Shown: one piece after another, positions 53,242 to 62,523 of the stretch | How the letters are laid out: each line of letters starts with the position of its first letter | How positions within the stretch are numbered: position 1 is the stretch's first letter | Origin: Flavisolibacter tropicus | Lineage (GTDB): Bacteria; Bacteroidota; Bacteroidia; Chitinophagales; Chitinophagaceae | Assembly: GCF_001644645.1 (NCBI RefSeq) | Contig: NZ_CP011390.1 | Location: forward strand, 5,783,501 to 5,847,500 | Direction: 5' to 3' | Length of the DNA: 64,000 nt | The notes under the pieces: generated by a model | What the model was told of the DNA's origin: nothing | Seen by the model: only the letters and a program-made list of their open reading frames with translations | Databases searched by the model: none | Program-made: the position numbers and the translations under genes

Positions 53242-55233
53242 ATGAAGAAAATATTATTTACGGCGCTTGTTGTGTTCAGTTGTGAAGCCATGCACGCGCA
53301 GTATAGTTATGACTACCTGAAAGCTGCTGATAGTTACTATAAAAAAGGCGATTATTATTCCGCTACTCAATACTATGAAAAATGGCTGGAGGCGAACAAG
53401 AATAAGATCACTCAAGCCTCTTATAATCCATATACTTCACAAGCCAATGCGTCTGCCTCTAAAAAGAAGGGTGGTGCATTAAGCAGCCAGGAACAGGTGA
53501 TCTATCACCTGGCAGAGAGCTATCGCTTACTGCATTTCCCTGGCAAGGCGGAAGCCTATTACCAGCAGGCGTTGAGTTTTGATAAGACGCAGTATCCGCT
53601 GGCGGGTTATTACTATGGTCTGACCTTGAAAGCCCTTCAAAAGTACGGAGAAGCTGAGCGTGCCTTTAGCGCGTTCCTGGATGGTTATACCCAGGCGGAT
53701 GAATACAGCCAGGCCGCTAAAAGAGAAGTGGAAAGCCTGCGTTATATCGCCAGCGAGTTAAAGAAAAAGGATTTACACCTGTATGCTATCGATAAGGCCA
53801 ATGGCTTAAACGCAAAAGGTGCCAACTATGCCCCTGTTTGGTTGGGTAATACGTTGTTGTTTACCTCTACTCGTATTGATAGTAATAAAGGAAAAGACCA
53901 GTCGTATATCAACCGTGTGTATGAGGCAACGTATAATGATAATGCTTTGGCGGGCATAAGCAAAACCAATTTGCCACAGGGCTCCGATATGCACCAAGGG
54001 GTGATCAGCCTGACGCCCAATGGCAACACGATGTTTTTAACGCGCTGGACCATCAACCACGGTAAGAAGACCGCGGCTCTTTACAGCAGCACTAAAACCA
54101 ATACCGGCTGGAGCGAACCTGCTTTAGTAGGCGGTGATATCAATGCTGAAGGCTTCAGTTCACAGCAGCCTTTTGTAACACCGGATGGTAAACAACTTTA
54201 TTATTCTAGTGATAAAGCGGGTGGTCAAGGCGGATTTGACATTTGGGTAGCAGACCTGGATGCCAATGGACAAACAACCAACTCTCGCAACTTAGGTGGC
54301 AGCATCAACTCTACTGGTGATGATCAGGCACCTTTCTACCATGCCGCCTCCAAGACCTTAGTATTCTCCAGCAATGGAAGAGTAGGCATGGGTGGTTATG
54401 ACTTCTTTTATAGCAAGGGTACAGTTGGTAACTGGGCTACGCCTAAAAACTTTGGCTATCCTGTAAACTCTGTTAAAGACGATATCTATTTTGTAAGCCG
54501 TGGCAGCGCCAAAAACATTTTGGAAGATGCTATTTTAAGTTCTGACCGCGCCTCTGAGTGCTGCCTGGAACTGTTTGCTCTAAACAAGCAACGTCCGTTA
54601 AAGCAGGTGAGTGGGGTGGTGCTGAACTGCGAAAACCAACAACCTTTGGCTGGTATCAATGTACAAGTAATAGACCCATCTAACAATGCGGTGGTAACTA
54701 CCCAAACTACAGGTGCAGATGGCCGTTATACTTTTAAATTGGAAGATTATAAGAACCTGAAAGCGGTTGCAACATCTGAAGGTTATATCTCTAATACATT
54801 AGCTATTTCCACACCAAACGATGAGGAAGCTGAAAGTCTTACTACGCCTGCCCTGTGTTTGAATCCTGTTCCTAAGGCGATCGTATTGGAGAATGTATAC
54901 TACGATTACAACAAGGCCAGCCTGAAGCCAGCGTCTTATCCTTCATTGGATCAACTGGTTGACATGTTAGTGAAGAATCCAGCCATGGTGATCGAGATCG
55001 GCGCCCATACCGATAACAAGGGTACTGATACCTACAACCAAAAACTCTCTGAAGCTCGTGCTCAAAGCGTAGTGGCTTATTTAGTGAAAAAAGGTATTGA
55101 ACAATCTCGCTTGCAGGCCAAAGGTTATGGTGCTACGCAACCAATTGCACCAAACACTAATGAAGATGGCACTGATAATGCAGAAGGCCGTCAGAAAAAC
55201 CGTAGAACAGAATTTAAAGTGTTGAATAATTAA
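53242..55233 (+). CDS. PorE-like OmpA-family protein (TPR, propeller, CRD, OmpA)
   Basis: 663 residues; signal peptide LFTALVVFSCEAMHAQ. Parts in order: TPR-like helices (YYKKGDYYSATQYYEKWLEA, YHLAESYRLLHFPGKAEAYY) to about 180; WD40-like/PD40 beta-propeller about 190-440 (LLFTSTRIDSNKGK, QLYYSSDKAGGQGGFDIWVA, TLVFSSNGRVGMGGYDFFYS); a carboxypeptidase-regulatory domain about 455-540 (VSGVVLNCENQQPLAGINVQ); and an OmpA peptidoglycan-binding domain about 550-660 (VYYDYNKASLKPASYPSLDQ, IEIGAHTDNKGTDTYNQKLS, EGRQKNRRTEFKVL). This is the domain set of PorE, which ties the type IX machinery to the cell wall. It also resembles OmpA partners of PorP/SprF in adhesin clusters. Confidence 0.92.
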   Translation: MKKILFTALVVFSCEAMHAQYSYDYLKAADSYYKKGDYYSATQYYEKWLEANKNKITQASYNPYTSQANASASKKKGGALSSQEQVIYHLAESYRLLHFPGKAEAYYQQALSFDKTQYPLAGYYYGLTLKALQKYGEAERAFSAFLDGYTQADEYSQAAKREVESLRYIASELKKKDLHLYAIDKANGLNAKGANYAPVWLGNTLLFTSTRIDSNKGKDQSYINRVYEATYNDNALAGISKTNLPQGSDMHQGVISLTPNGNTMFLTRWTINHGKKTAALYSSTKTNTGWSEPALVGGDINAEGFSSQQPFVTPDGKQLYYSSDKAGGQGGFDIWVADLDANGQTTNSRNLGGSINSTGDDQAPFYHAASKTLVFSSNGRVGMGGYDFFYSKGTVGNWATPKNFGYPVNSVKDDIYFVSRGSAKNILEDAILSSDRASECCLELFALNKQRPLKQVSGVVLNCENQQPLAGINVQVIDPSNNAVVTTQTTGADGRYTFKLEDYKNLKAVATSEGYISNTLAISTPNDEEAESLTTPALCLNPVPKAIVLENVYYDYNKASLKPASYPSLDQLVDMLVKNPAMVIEIGAHTDNKGTDTYNQKLSEARAQSVVAYLVKKGIEQSRLQAKGYGATQPIAPNTNEDGTDNAEGRQKNRRTEFKVLNN

Positions 55234-55352
55234 TAACGAAGTAGAAGCGTGTTCTGGCTCTACTGCTGGAACACCTTTCTTTCCCCTTCCATCAGAAATT
55301 TATTAACCCCAAAAACAAACAAAAATTTCAACAAAAAAACAAAACGAACAAC

Positions 55353-55955
55353 ATGAAAAACAGAACAACAAACATGTGGAAACTTTTCAGCGGTTTAGCC
55401 CTGGTAGTGGCAATTGGTATTACATCCTGCGCAAAAGATGGTGAAGTAGGTCCTAAAGGTGACAAAGGTGATACTGGTGCAACAGGTGCAGCAGGTGCGC
55501 AAGGTCCTCAAGGTGCGGCGGGTCCAGTTGGTACAGCTAATGTGATCTATTCTGCATGGACAGATGTTCCATTCACTGCTATAACAAGTAGCGGTACAAT
55601 TGTTGGTTATCAAGCCGAAATCAAGGATACAAAAATTACAGCAGATATTATTAACAAGGGTGTTGTTAAATTATATTGGAATGCAGGTACTGCTGCTGCT
55701 CCTGGCATTGTTGCATTACCATATATCGAAACAACTGGTTTGCTGTTTCCTGATGCTATAACAATCAATGCAGGTTTTACTATAGGATCCATCGTTATGA
55801 ACGCAAACTTCAATGCAAGCAGTACAACCAATTCTAGTAATGCAAAGATTCGCCAATACCGCTATGTTTTGATCCCAGGTGGTGTTGCAGGTCGTACTGA
55901 TATTAACTGGAACGATTATGCGCAGGTGAAGAAAGCCCTAAACTTGAAAGATTAA
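55353..55955 (+). CDS. Lipoprotein with short collagen-like repeat
   Basis: 200 residues. Lipoprotein signal ends GITSC, Cys26. Residues 30-59 are ten Gly-X-Y triplets (GEVGPKGDKGDTGATGAAGA and on), the collagen-like motif, followed by a compact beta-rich domain of about 135 residues ending NWNDYAQVKKALNLKD. Short collagen-like stretches near a lipid anchor can trimerise and act as stalks. I do not know the C-terminal domain. It sits between the PorE-like and second PorP genes, 119 bases after the first, so it may be a surface component of the same apparatus. Confidence 0.85.
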   Translation: MKNRTTNMWKLFSGLALVVAIGITSCAKDGEVGPKGDKGDTGATGAAGAQGPQGAAGPVGTANVIYSAWTDVPFTAITSSGTIVGYQAEIKDTKITADIINKGVVKLYWNAGTAAAPGIVALPYIETTGLLFPDAITINAGFTIGSIVMNANFNASSTTNSSNAKIRQYRYVLIPGGVAGRTDINWNDYAQVKKALNLKD

Positions 55956-56038
55956 TTCAACTTATGGATGCGAAGCTGTTATTCACACAAACAGAGCAGT
56001 TTTCGAATCCTTGGTCTTTAGGTTGGTTTCTTTATATG

Positions 56039-56059
56039 ACCCCGGTGTAAAGCCGGGGT
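56039..56059 (+). terminator. GC-rich hairpin after the collagen-like lipoprotein
   Basis: Stem ACCCCGG / CCGGGGT with loop TGTAAAG, followed by TATT and a C-run. T-run is short, so it is a likely but weak terminator. Confidence 0.55.
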
Positions 56060-56228
56060 TATTCCCCCCCAACTAAACACACGTACAAACAACATTATTT
56101 AAAGGCAGAAACTAGTAAGGCTTACCTGTAATATAGAGTTTCTTCAGAATTGTTTAACGACTTCTATAAGACTCCCACTTCAAAAGCTTTTCGCTGTTTT
56201 AAGAAAAATATTTCAAAACCAAGATAGT

Positions 56229-57242
56229 ATGAGAAAGATTGCGTTCGGGCTGCTGGGCATACTATTCTGCCACCTGGCTCAGGGACAACAAAAACCACAT
56301 TACACACAATACATTTTAAACCAGTATGTTTTAAACCCGGCACTTACGGGGATTGAAAACTATACTGATGTAAAGATTGGCCACCGCCGCCAGTGGGAGG
56401 GCATTGAAGATGCTCCCGTAACTACCTATTTTACCATTCACACACCCATCCATAAATCGGACTATCGCACTACCGCCACCTCTTACCAGGTGCCTGGTGA
56501 AAACCCACGCGGCCAGCGTTATTGGGAAAATTATACGGCAGCCGAACCCCATCATGGTGTAGGCTTTCAGGTAATAAACGACCAGACCGGCCCTTTAAAT
56601 TATTTATCGGCATACGCTACGTATGCTTATCACCTGGGTCTAAGCCCCAGAACGAGCCTCTCTGCCGGTTTTGGACTAGGTGCCACCAGCCTGACCTTAA
56701 ATACCTCGAAACTACAGTTTGCTACACCGGGTGATCCGGTAGCTAACAGCAGGGGTAATGTTACCCGGATAAAACCGGATTTGAATGCAGGTCTTTACCT
56801 GTATTCGGCTGACTATTTTATTGGCATTTCCGCCCAACAGTTAATTCCGTCCACCGTGTCGTTTTCTGATAGAGGCACTACTCCGGGAGGACAATTGGTA
56901 CCGCATTTCTTTGCCTCAGCCGGTTACCGGTTTTTAGTGGGCGAGGATTTTAACCTGATACCATCCGTATTAGTAAAATATGTGAATCCCACACCACCGC
57001 AAGTGGATGTAAACTTCAAGCTGCAGTACCATGACCTGCTGTGGGTAGGCGGGTCCTATCGCTCCCAGGATGGTTTTGCCGGTATGCTGGGCTTGAATGT
57101 CTCCAATACATTTAATATCGGATACTCGTATGACTATACTACTTCAAGACTTAACCAGTTTAGTAAAGGCAATCACGAGATTGTGCTGGGCTTTTTAATC
57201 GGAAATAAATATGATGATTCCTGTCCAAGGAACATCTGGTAA
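56229..57242 (+). CDS. PorP/SprF family type IX secretion outer-membrane protein 2
   Basis: 337 residues; signal peptide IAFGLLGILFCHLAQGQ. The family start is clear: KPHYTQYILNQYVLNPALTG and GHRRQWEGIEDAPVT, then barrel strands to NIGYSYDYTTSRLNQFSKGN and HEIVLGF. It is a different branch from the first PorP gene (about 27% like in the parts I compared by eye), so not a recent copy. It ends the T9SS-related group; repeat DNA follows. It may partner one of the three giant type B proteins. Confidence 0.92.
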   Translation: MRKIAFGLLGILFCHLAQGQQKPHYTQYILNQYVLNPALTGIENYTDVKIGHRRQWEGIEDAPVTTYFTIHTPIHKSDYRTTATSYQVPGENPRGQRYWENYTAAEPHHGVGFQVINDQTGPLNYLSAYATYAYHLGLSPRTSLSAGFGLGATSLTLNTSKLQFATPGDPVANSRGNVTRIKPDLNAGLYLYSADYFIGISAQQLIPSTVSFSDRGTTPGGQLVPHFFASAGYRFLVGEDFNLIPSVLVKYVNPTPPQVDVNFKLQYHDLLWVGGSYRSQDGFAGMLGLNVSNTFNIGYSYDYTTSRLNQFSKGNHEIVLGFLIGNKYDDSCPRNIW

Positions 57243-57250
57243 CAGAAAAG

Positions 57251-57319
57251 GTGAGTGGTGAATGGTGAGTGGTGAGTGGTGAGTGGTGAGTAATGAGTGA
57301 GGAGTAGTGAGTGATGAGA
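57251..57319 (+). repeat. GAGTGGTGAGTGGTGAG word repeat
   Basis: Seven or so GTGAGTGGTGA words directly after the PorP stop, same family as 2811-2870 in reverse. Confidence 0.7.
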
Positions 57320-57700
57320 CAGGGTTCGAGGCAGGGATGAAATGAAGAAAAAAGAATAGCAATGAATTGAATATAAATTAAGTTTTCATGTGTACGTGGT
57401 GTTGAGCCAAAAACGAGGGGTGTTTCTACATCCCTCTCTCTTTTTATAGAAATACCAGGTTCATTTTCTTCCATCCTGATTGATGCCAATCAATTGTCAA
57501 TTTGAAAGGAGTTGGTGCACAAAGCAGCGTAAAAGCGCAAAAAGGGTAAGAGATGTACTAACTACACATAAAAACTTGTTGAACAATGCATTACGAAAAT
57601 GCTTCAATCGCGCTCTACGGTTAGGCGCGTTGACGAACATGACAATTTAAAGGACGAATTCATTTGGGCACTACACATTCATTATATCCATTGTTTTTAA

Positions 57701-57780
57701 TCATTCGTCAACTCAACTTCTCAATACGTGTTATTCTTTCCAAAGCAGCTGAACTATAAAATAATTTAAAGGCGTTGATT
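57701..57780 (+). promoter_or_regulatory. Conserved upstream block, copy 2
   Basis: Ungapped match of 80 bp to 23911-23990 (about 59 identical by hand), strongest in ATACGTG and ATAATTTAAAGGCGTTGATT. Lies 211 bases before the SusC start. Confidence 0.5.
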
Positions 57781-57934
57781 TTGAATTCGCTATAACCCGG
57801 CCCTATCTAAGCCAACCCAAAAACAAGCGTAAGTCAGCGCTAGATGATATGTTTCTACCATCTCTATTTCTTTAAAAAGTAGAGATGAAATGCTGAAATA
57901 AACTTGTGTGAAAGGTAAAAGAATGATGGGCGGA

Positions 57935-57954
57935 AATAACCCTTCAAGGTTATT
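57935..57954. promoter_or_regulatory. Perfect dyad AATAACC-N6-GGTTATT
   Basis: Seven of seven paired positions with a CTTCAA spacer, 36 bases upstream of the SusC ATG. Operator-like by size and place; it could also be a small hairpin in the leader. Confidence 0.4.
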
Positions 57955-57990
57955 ACAAGTAAAGCGGACATAAACCTTATAGTATTACAC

Positions 57991-60900
57991 ATGAGAAGCG
58001 TATTGTCGGGATCCACTGCAGCCCTTTGCCTTTTTTTATGCACAGCTCAATCTAGTTCTGCTCAAAAACTGCCCTCTTCCGGGCAACCAAGTAACGTCTC
58101 AGCTGTCTCAATACAAAAATTAAAACTCACTATACGTGATCTGGAAGATGGAGCCTTGTTGGACAGTGTATCTGTTGTTGTTGGTTCAAAAAAAGGCTAT
58201 ACCAATGATAAAGGATATATAGAACTGGATAGTGTGAGAACATATAACTCGGTTTCTATTTATAAAACGGGTTATTACCCTATTGTCAAAAAGCTAAAGA
58301 CAGAGATGCAGGTATTTCTTTTAAAGAAAGAAAAGGCGTCTGGTGTTGCTATTATCAATAATGGTTTGTTTGAAAGGCCTGCAGAACATACGTCGGGCTC
58401 AACTGTTGTTGTTAGCGGGAATGAATTAAGAAAGGTCAATGCACTGGACTTTTCTGAAGCGTTACGATTCTATGCACCATCCTTTGTGGTTACACGAGAT
58501 AATAATAATGGCAATGATCCTAATGCAAGTCCTGATATTAAAATCAGAGGCTCGTATAGTTTCCCGGCATCAGCAGCTGTGGCCGGCTCTGCAACTACTG
58601 AAAATATTGGTGTGCAGGTAAATCCCTCTTCCGGCGATTTTATGGCTAATACTATTGCCAATCCCAATCAACCGCTCTTTTTTGTAAATGGCGTTCAGGT
58701 GGCATTGCGTTCAGCCCTGGATATCGATATCAATCGTATTGAAAAAATAACCCTGTTAAAAGATGCGGCTGCAACAACTGTATATGGAATAAGAGGTGGT
58801 AACGGTGTTGTGCTTATTGAAACAGTACGTCCAGCAGAAGGCAAGATGCGGGTTAGCTACAATGGCCAGGTGCAGGTGACTGATGCTGATCTTTCCTCCT
58901 ATAACTTAATGACAGCACAGGAAAAGCTGGCATTTGAGGAGCAAAATGGTTTATATGCCGCCAATCCTGAATTATACAAGGCTCGTCAAAACCAGGTGCT
59001 TAACAAAGGAGTACAAACCGATTGGTTGCGCTTGCCATTGCGTCAGGGCATTGGAAGTAAACATGCTTTGGCCCTTGACGGTGGAAGTGACGAAATGAGA
59101 TATGGATTGGACTTTTCTTACAATGATGTAGAAGGGGCCATGAAAGGGAGCTATAGAAAAACAAGCAGCTTTGGTAGCTTTTTCAGCACCCGAATAAAGA
59201 ATGTCTTTTTAAACAACTACCTGACCTTTAACAAAGTTAACGGTGCCAACTCTCCCTATGGAAGTTTCCAGAACTACGCTATGCAAAATGCCTACTGGAA
59301 TCCATATGATAGCATTACCGGGAAGATGACCAAGCTGATGGAAGATGCTGGAGGAGGTAAGGTTTATAATCCCGCCTATAATGGTACATTATCAACGAAA
59401 GATGCTACAGATTATACTAGAATAGCCAATACCACCGATTGGGTTTGGCATATGGGTAGAGGTTTTAAAATGAACGGTAAAGTGGGGTATAGCCGGCAAG
59501 CGGATCAGATTGACTTTTTCCTGCCTCCAGGCCATACCGAATATGCCGATTATTCGCCGGAGCAGTTTTTCTCACGCGGCGAATATTTCCAGGTAAATAA
59601 TACGTTCATTAATATAGAAGCAGCGTTAGGACTGAACTATCAAAAAAAGTTTGGACAGCATCAATTATATGTATCTACTGGTGCTACTGGTCAGCAAACC
59701 AACAGCGAGTCTGAGGAAATTTATGTAAGGGGATTCACCAGTGATAAACTGACCGATATTGCATTTGGTAATAGCTATGCCAATGCGCGTCCTACCTCCG
59801 GAAAGATCAATACAAAATTACTTTCGGGTTTTGGCAACATGGCTTATAGCTATGATAACCGTTACCAGGTAGAGGTTTCAGGCAATGCCGATGCCTCCTC
59901 TCAGTTTGGTAGCGATCAATTAATAGCACCCCATTGGAGTGCTGCTGCCAGCTGGAACTTACACCAGGAGCACTTCTTCCGTAGCAATAAAGTACTTGAC
60001 CTGCTAAAATTGCGGGCCAGTGTAGGAACTACCGGTACGAATGCTTTCTTATCTTACCTGGGCCAAACCTCTTACAACTATTACACAGACAGGCAATATA
60101 TACCAACGAATGGTGGATTCGGCACAAGAGGTATTGGTTTAGGTGCTTACTTAACTGGTTTTGCCAATGAGAATCTGAAGGCGCCACAAACATTTAAGCA
60201 AAATATTGGCCTGGATGCGGTATTGCTGCAAAAGCGCTTATCCATTCGCTTTGATGCATATCGTCAAAAAACAACCGATCTGATCCTGCCGGTGTATTCA
60301 CCTGCTTATACCGGATTCCAGGACTTTGGGTACTACGAGAATGCTGGCATTATTGAAAATAAAGGATTTGAGTTTCAGGTAAACTATAGCATCATCCGCA
60401 ATGCTAAAAAGTCTATTTACTGGAATTTGATCTTCAATGGCATCCATAATGAAGACCTTGTTTTAGAGACAAACGAATACCTTGATAGACTGAATGCGGA
60501 AAATGATCTTTCGCTTGATCAAACACGTCCACAACAGCGTTATGTAGTTGGTAAACCTCTGTCTGGTATTTGGGCGGTTCGCTCCATTGGTATCAAACAA
60601 GCAGGACAGGAGGTCTTTAAGAATCTTGGTGATACCTATTCCACCACCTGGAATGCCGCAAACAAGTTAATGGAAGGCGATAGGACGCCACATTTGCAGG
60701 GCACATTGGGTACATCTTTATCGATAAAGAACCTATCTGCAGGAATTTATTTTACTTATCAACTTGACGTTGAAGGATATAATCAAACATTGGCTGATAA
60801 AGTAGAGAATGCCAATCTATTCTACAATGTGGATAAGCGCGCTGCTGCTAATCGTTGGACACCAGCGGGTGGCGAAGCCTTGTACAAGCCTGTTATGGGC

Positions 60901-61137
60901 GCGACGCCAACCTATGCTACCACTCGTTTTATAGAGCGCAATGATCAAATTAATTGTTCTACAGTGTCATTGGCCTACACCTTACCACAAAGCTTTAGTG
61001 CAAGAATAAAAGCCCAAAATTTAAAGGTAGGATTAATGGGTAACAACCTATTTGGCTGGTATGCGATGAAGGCAGAGAGAGGCATCTATTCTCCTTTCCA
61101 GCGCCAGTATACTTTTTCAATTAACACCACCTTTTAA
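57991..61137 (+). CDS. SusC/RagA TonB-linked outer-membrane protein (no STN domain)
   Basis: 1048 residues. Signal peptide (AALCLFLCTAQSSSAQ) followed by a CarboxypepD_reg-like domain about 45-115 (KLTIRDLEDGALLDSVSVVV), then plug elements with NALDFSEALRFYAPSFVV, DIKIRGSYSF, NPNQPLFFVNGVQVALRS and TTVYGIRGGNGVVLIETVRP, and the long barrel to FQRQYTFSINTTF. Unlike the first SusC there is no STN domain, so no direct link to a FecR/sigma pair. The plug start is atypical: HTSGSTVVVSGNELRKVNAL in place of EVVVTGY. It pairs with the SusD gene 23 bases downstream. Substrate unknown. Confidence 0.93.
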   Translation: MRSVLSGSTAALCLFLCTAQSSSAQKLPSSGQPSNVSAVSIQKLKLTIRDLEDGALLDSVSVVVGSKKGYTNDKGYIELDSVRTYNSVSIYKTGYYPIVKKLKTEMQVFLLKKEKASGVAIINNGLFERPAEHTSGSTVVVSGNELRKVNALDFSEALRFYAPSFVVTRDNNNGNDPNASPDIKIRGSYSFPASAAVAGSATTENIGVQVNPSSGDFMANTIANPNQPLFFVNGVQVALRSALDIDINRIEKITLLKDAAATTVYGIRGGNGVVLIETVRPAEGKMRVSYNGQVQVTDADLSSYNLMTAQEKLAFEEQNGLYAANPELYKARQNQVLNKGVQTDWLRLPLRQGIGSKHALALDGGSDEMRYGLDFSYNDVEGAMKGSYRKTSSFGSFFSTRIKNVFLNNYLTFNKVNGANSPYGSFQNYAMQNAYWNPYDSITGKMTKLMEDAGGGKVYNPAYNGTLSTKDATDYTRIANTTDWVWHMGRGFKMNGKVGYSRQADQIDFFLPPGHTEYADYSPEQFFSRGEYFQVNNTFINIEAALGLNYQKKFGQHQLYVSTGATGQQTNSESEEIYVRGFTSDKLTDIAFGNSYANARPTSGKINTKLLSGFGNMAYSYDNRYQVEVSGNADASSQFGSDQLIAPHWSAAASWNLHQEHFFRSNKVLDLLKLRASVGTTGTNAFLSYLGQTSYNYYTDRQYIPTNGGFGTRGIGLGAYLTGFANENLKAPQTFKQNIGLDAVLLQKRLSIRFDAYRQKTTDLILPVYSPAYTGFQDFGYYENAGIIENKGFEFQVNYSIIRNAKKSIYWNLIFNGIHNEDLVLETNEYLDRLNAENDLSLDQTRPQQRYVVGKPLSGIWAVRSIGIKQAGQEVFKNLGDTYSTTWNAANKLMEGDRTPHLQGTLGTSLSIKNLSAGIYFTYQLDVEGYNQTLADKVENANLFYNVDKRAAANRWTPAGGEALYKPVMGATPTYATTRFIERNDQINCSTVSLAYTLPQSFSARIKAQNLKVGLMGNNLFGWYAMKAERGIYSPFQRQYTFSINTTF

Positions 61138-61160
61138 AGCTGATAACAAATTATAAGAGT

Positions 61161-62522
61161 ATGAGAATGTCGAAATCAATATATATAGTGGCAGCTTTAC
61201 TATCACTTTCAATAACCTCTTGTAAAAAGTTGCTGGAGGAATCCGCTCCATTACAAGTTGGTAAGGAGGAGATATTTTCCACTGAGCAGGGTTTTAAAGA
61301 AGTGATAAATGGTGTATACCTGCAAATGGGTACGCAGGACATGTATGGCCGGGACTTAAGTTATGGAATGCTATCTGTTTTGGGTAGAAGCTATGACACC
61401 ACCATAAAGCCTGAGCTAGGCGAACTGTATTACCAGGCTGCTCAATACAATTTCCAGAATGGCAGTGTAAGATCGGTAATGAGCAACATCTGGAAAACAT
61501 CCTATAGCAGCATTGCCAACATCAATTATATGCTGGAAAATATGGAAAGCCATAAAGCGCTGTTCACTGGCAATAACTATAATACGATCAAAGGGGAAGG
61601 GTTAGGACTGCGTGCGTTTTTGCATTTTGAATTATTGCGTTTATATGCACCATCGCCTGCCGCTTCAGGATTGACAGCACTTGCCATTCCATATATGACA
61701 AAGTTTAGCCCCTATGCTGTGGCCTCTTCTACAACAGGGGTCGTGTTGGATTCCTGCATTGCTGATCTGAAAAATGCTGAAGCGCTTTTAAGTGAGACGG
61801 ATATGAATACATCTCGTTTCTCTGTATGGGCAGCAAAAGGATTATTAGCGAGACTGTATTTATATAAGGGCGATAACGTCAGCGCCTTGCAGTATGCGAA
61901 GGCGTTGATCAACAGCGGTAAGTTTCCATTGGCCACCGCCACCTCAGACTTCCTTTTTAGCAAAGAATATCTATTCTCTTTATATACGTTTCAAAACAAT
62001 ATTGGCTTACTGTATAAAACCGTCTTTAATACAAAGGCGCCGCTGGGTTTATCTGTTAATGGACAAACCGCCTTGTTTGTGACAGGTGCAGGTTCCGCCA
62101 CTGCAGATTGGAGAAAATCCTTTGTTGACCCTGCAACAGGAAGTACCTTTTCGGGTACGCTAATACAACCGCGTAAGTTTGTCAACTCTGCAACTACCAA
62201 TAATTACATCACTCCATTGATCAGAATGACCGAGATGTATTATATCGCTGCCGAATGTGCTGCTGGTAACAATGATCTTGGCTATGCTACTGATTTAATG
62301 GATACCGTTCGGGTTCACCGCAACCTGGCAAAGTATACGTTGGCAAGCTTACCTGCTGATAGCCTGAATACGGAGATCAAAAAAGAATACCAGAAAGAGT
62401 TCCTGGGAGAGGGACAGGCCTTCTATTATTTCAAACGTAAAAATCTACCGATCTCGGCCTTGCCCTTTACCAGGGTGCCAGTTGTAGCCGGTGCATCGTA
62501 TGTTTTTGTAAGACCTGAATAA
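61161..62522 (+). CDS. SusD/RagB family nutrient-binding lipoprotein 2
   Basis: 453 residues; lipoprotein signal ends LSITSC, Cys21, followed by KKLLEESAPLQVGKEEIFST typical of this family's start. The helical core includes FKEVINGVYLQMGTQDMYGR, SSIANINYMLENMES, GEGLGLRAFLHFELLRLYAP (the RA..HF.LLR.Y.P motif) and a C-terminal YQKEFLGEGQAFYYFKRKNL. It forms the lid of the SusC barrel at the cell surface. The end at 62522 is followed one base later by the start of another SusC. Confidence 0.93.
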   Translation: MRMSKSIYIVAALLSLSITSCKKLLEESAPLQVGKEEIFSTEQGFKEVINGVYLQMGTQDMYGRDLSYGMLSVLGRSYDTTIKPELGELYYQAAQYNFQNGSVRSVMSNIWKTSYSSIANINYMLENMESHKALFTGNNYNTIKGEGLGLRAFLHFELLRLYAPSPAASGLTALAIPYMTKFSPYAVASSTTGVVLDSCIADLKNAEALLSETDMNTSRFSVWAAKGLLARLYLYKGDNVSALQYAKALINSGKFPLATATSDFLFSKEYLFSLYTFQNNIGLLYKTVFNTKAPLGLSVNGQTALFVTGAGSATADWRKSFVDPATGSTFSGTLIQPRKFVNSATTNNYITPLIRMTEMYYIAAECAAGNNDLGYATDLMDTVRVHRNLAKYTLASLPADSLNTEIKKEYQKEFLGEGQAFYYFKRKNLPISALPFTRVPVVAGASYVFVRPE

Positions 62523-62523
62523 T

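Larger units (their letters stand above)
57243..57990. other. Intergenic region upstream of second SusC
   Basis: 748 bases. 57251-57319 is a GAGTGGTGAG repeat, 57701-57780 is the block shared with the sigma upstream region, and 57935-57954 is a perfect dyad. I see no gene. Confidence 0.6.

Noticed and set aside
55249..55274. GTGTTC / GAACAC hairpin after the PorE-like gene as terminator
   Set aside because: Only 6 pairs with a 14-base loop and no clean T-run; too weak to list.
57160..57489. 109-codon ORF (-) with HHSPLTTHHSPLT repeats
   Set aside because: It is a translation of the GAGTGGTGAG repeat and overlaps the PorP gene end.
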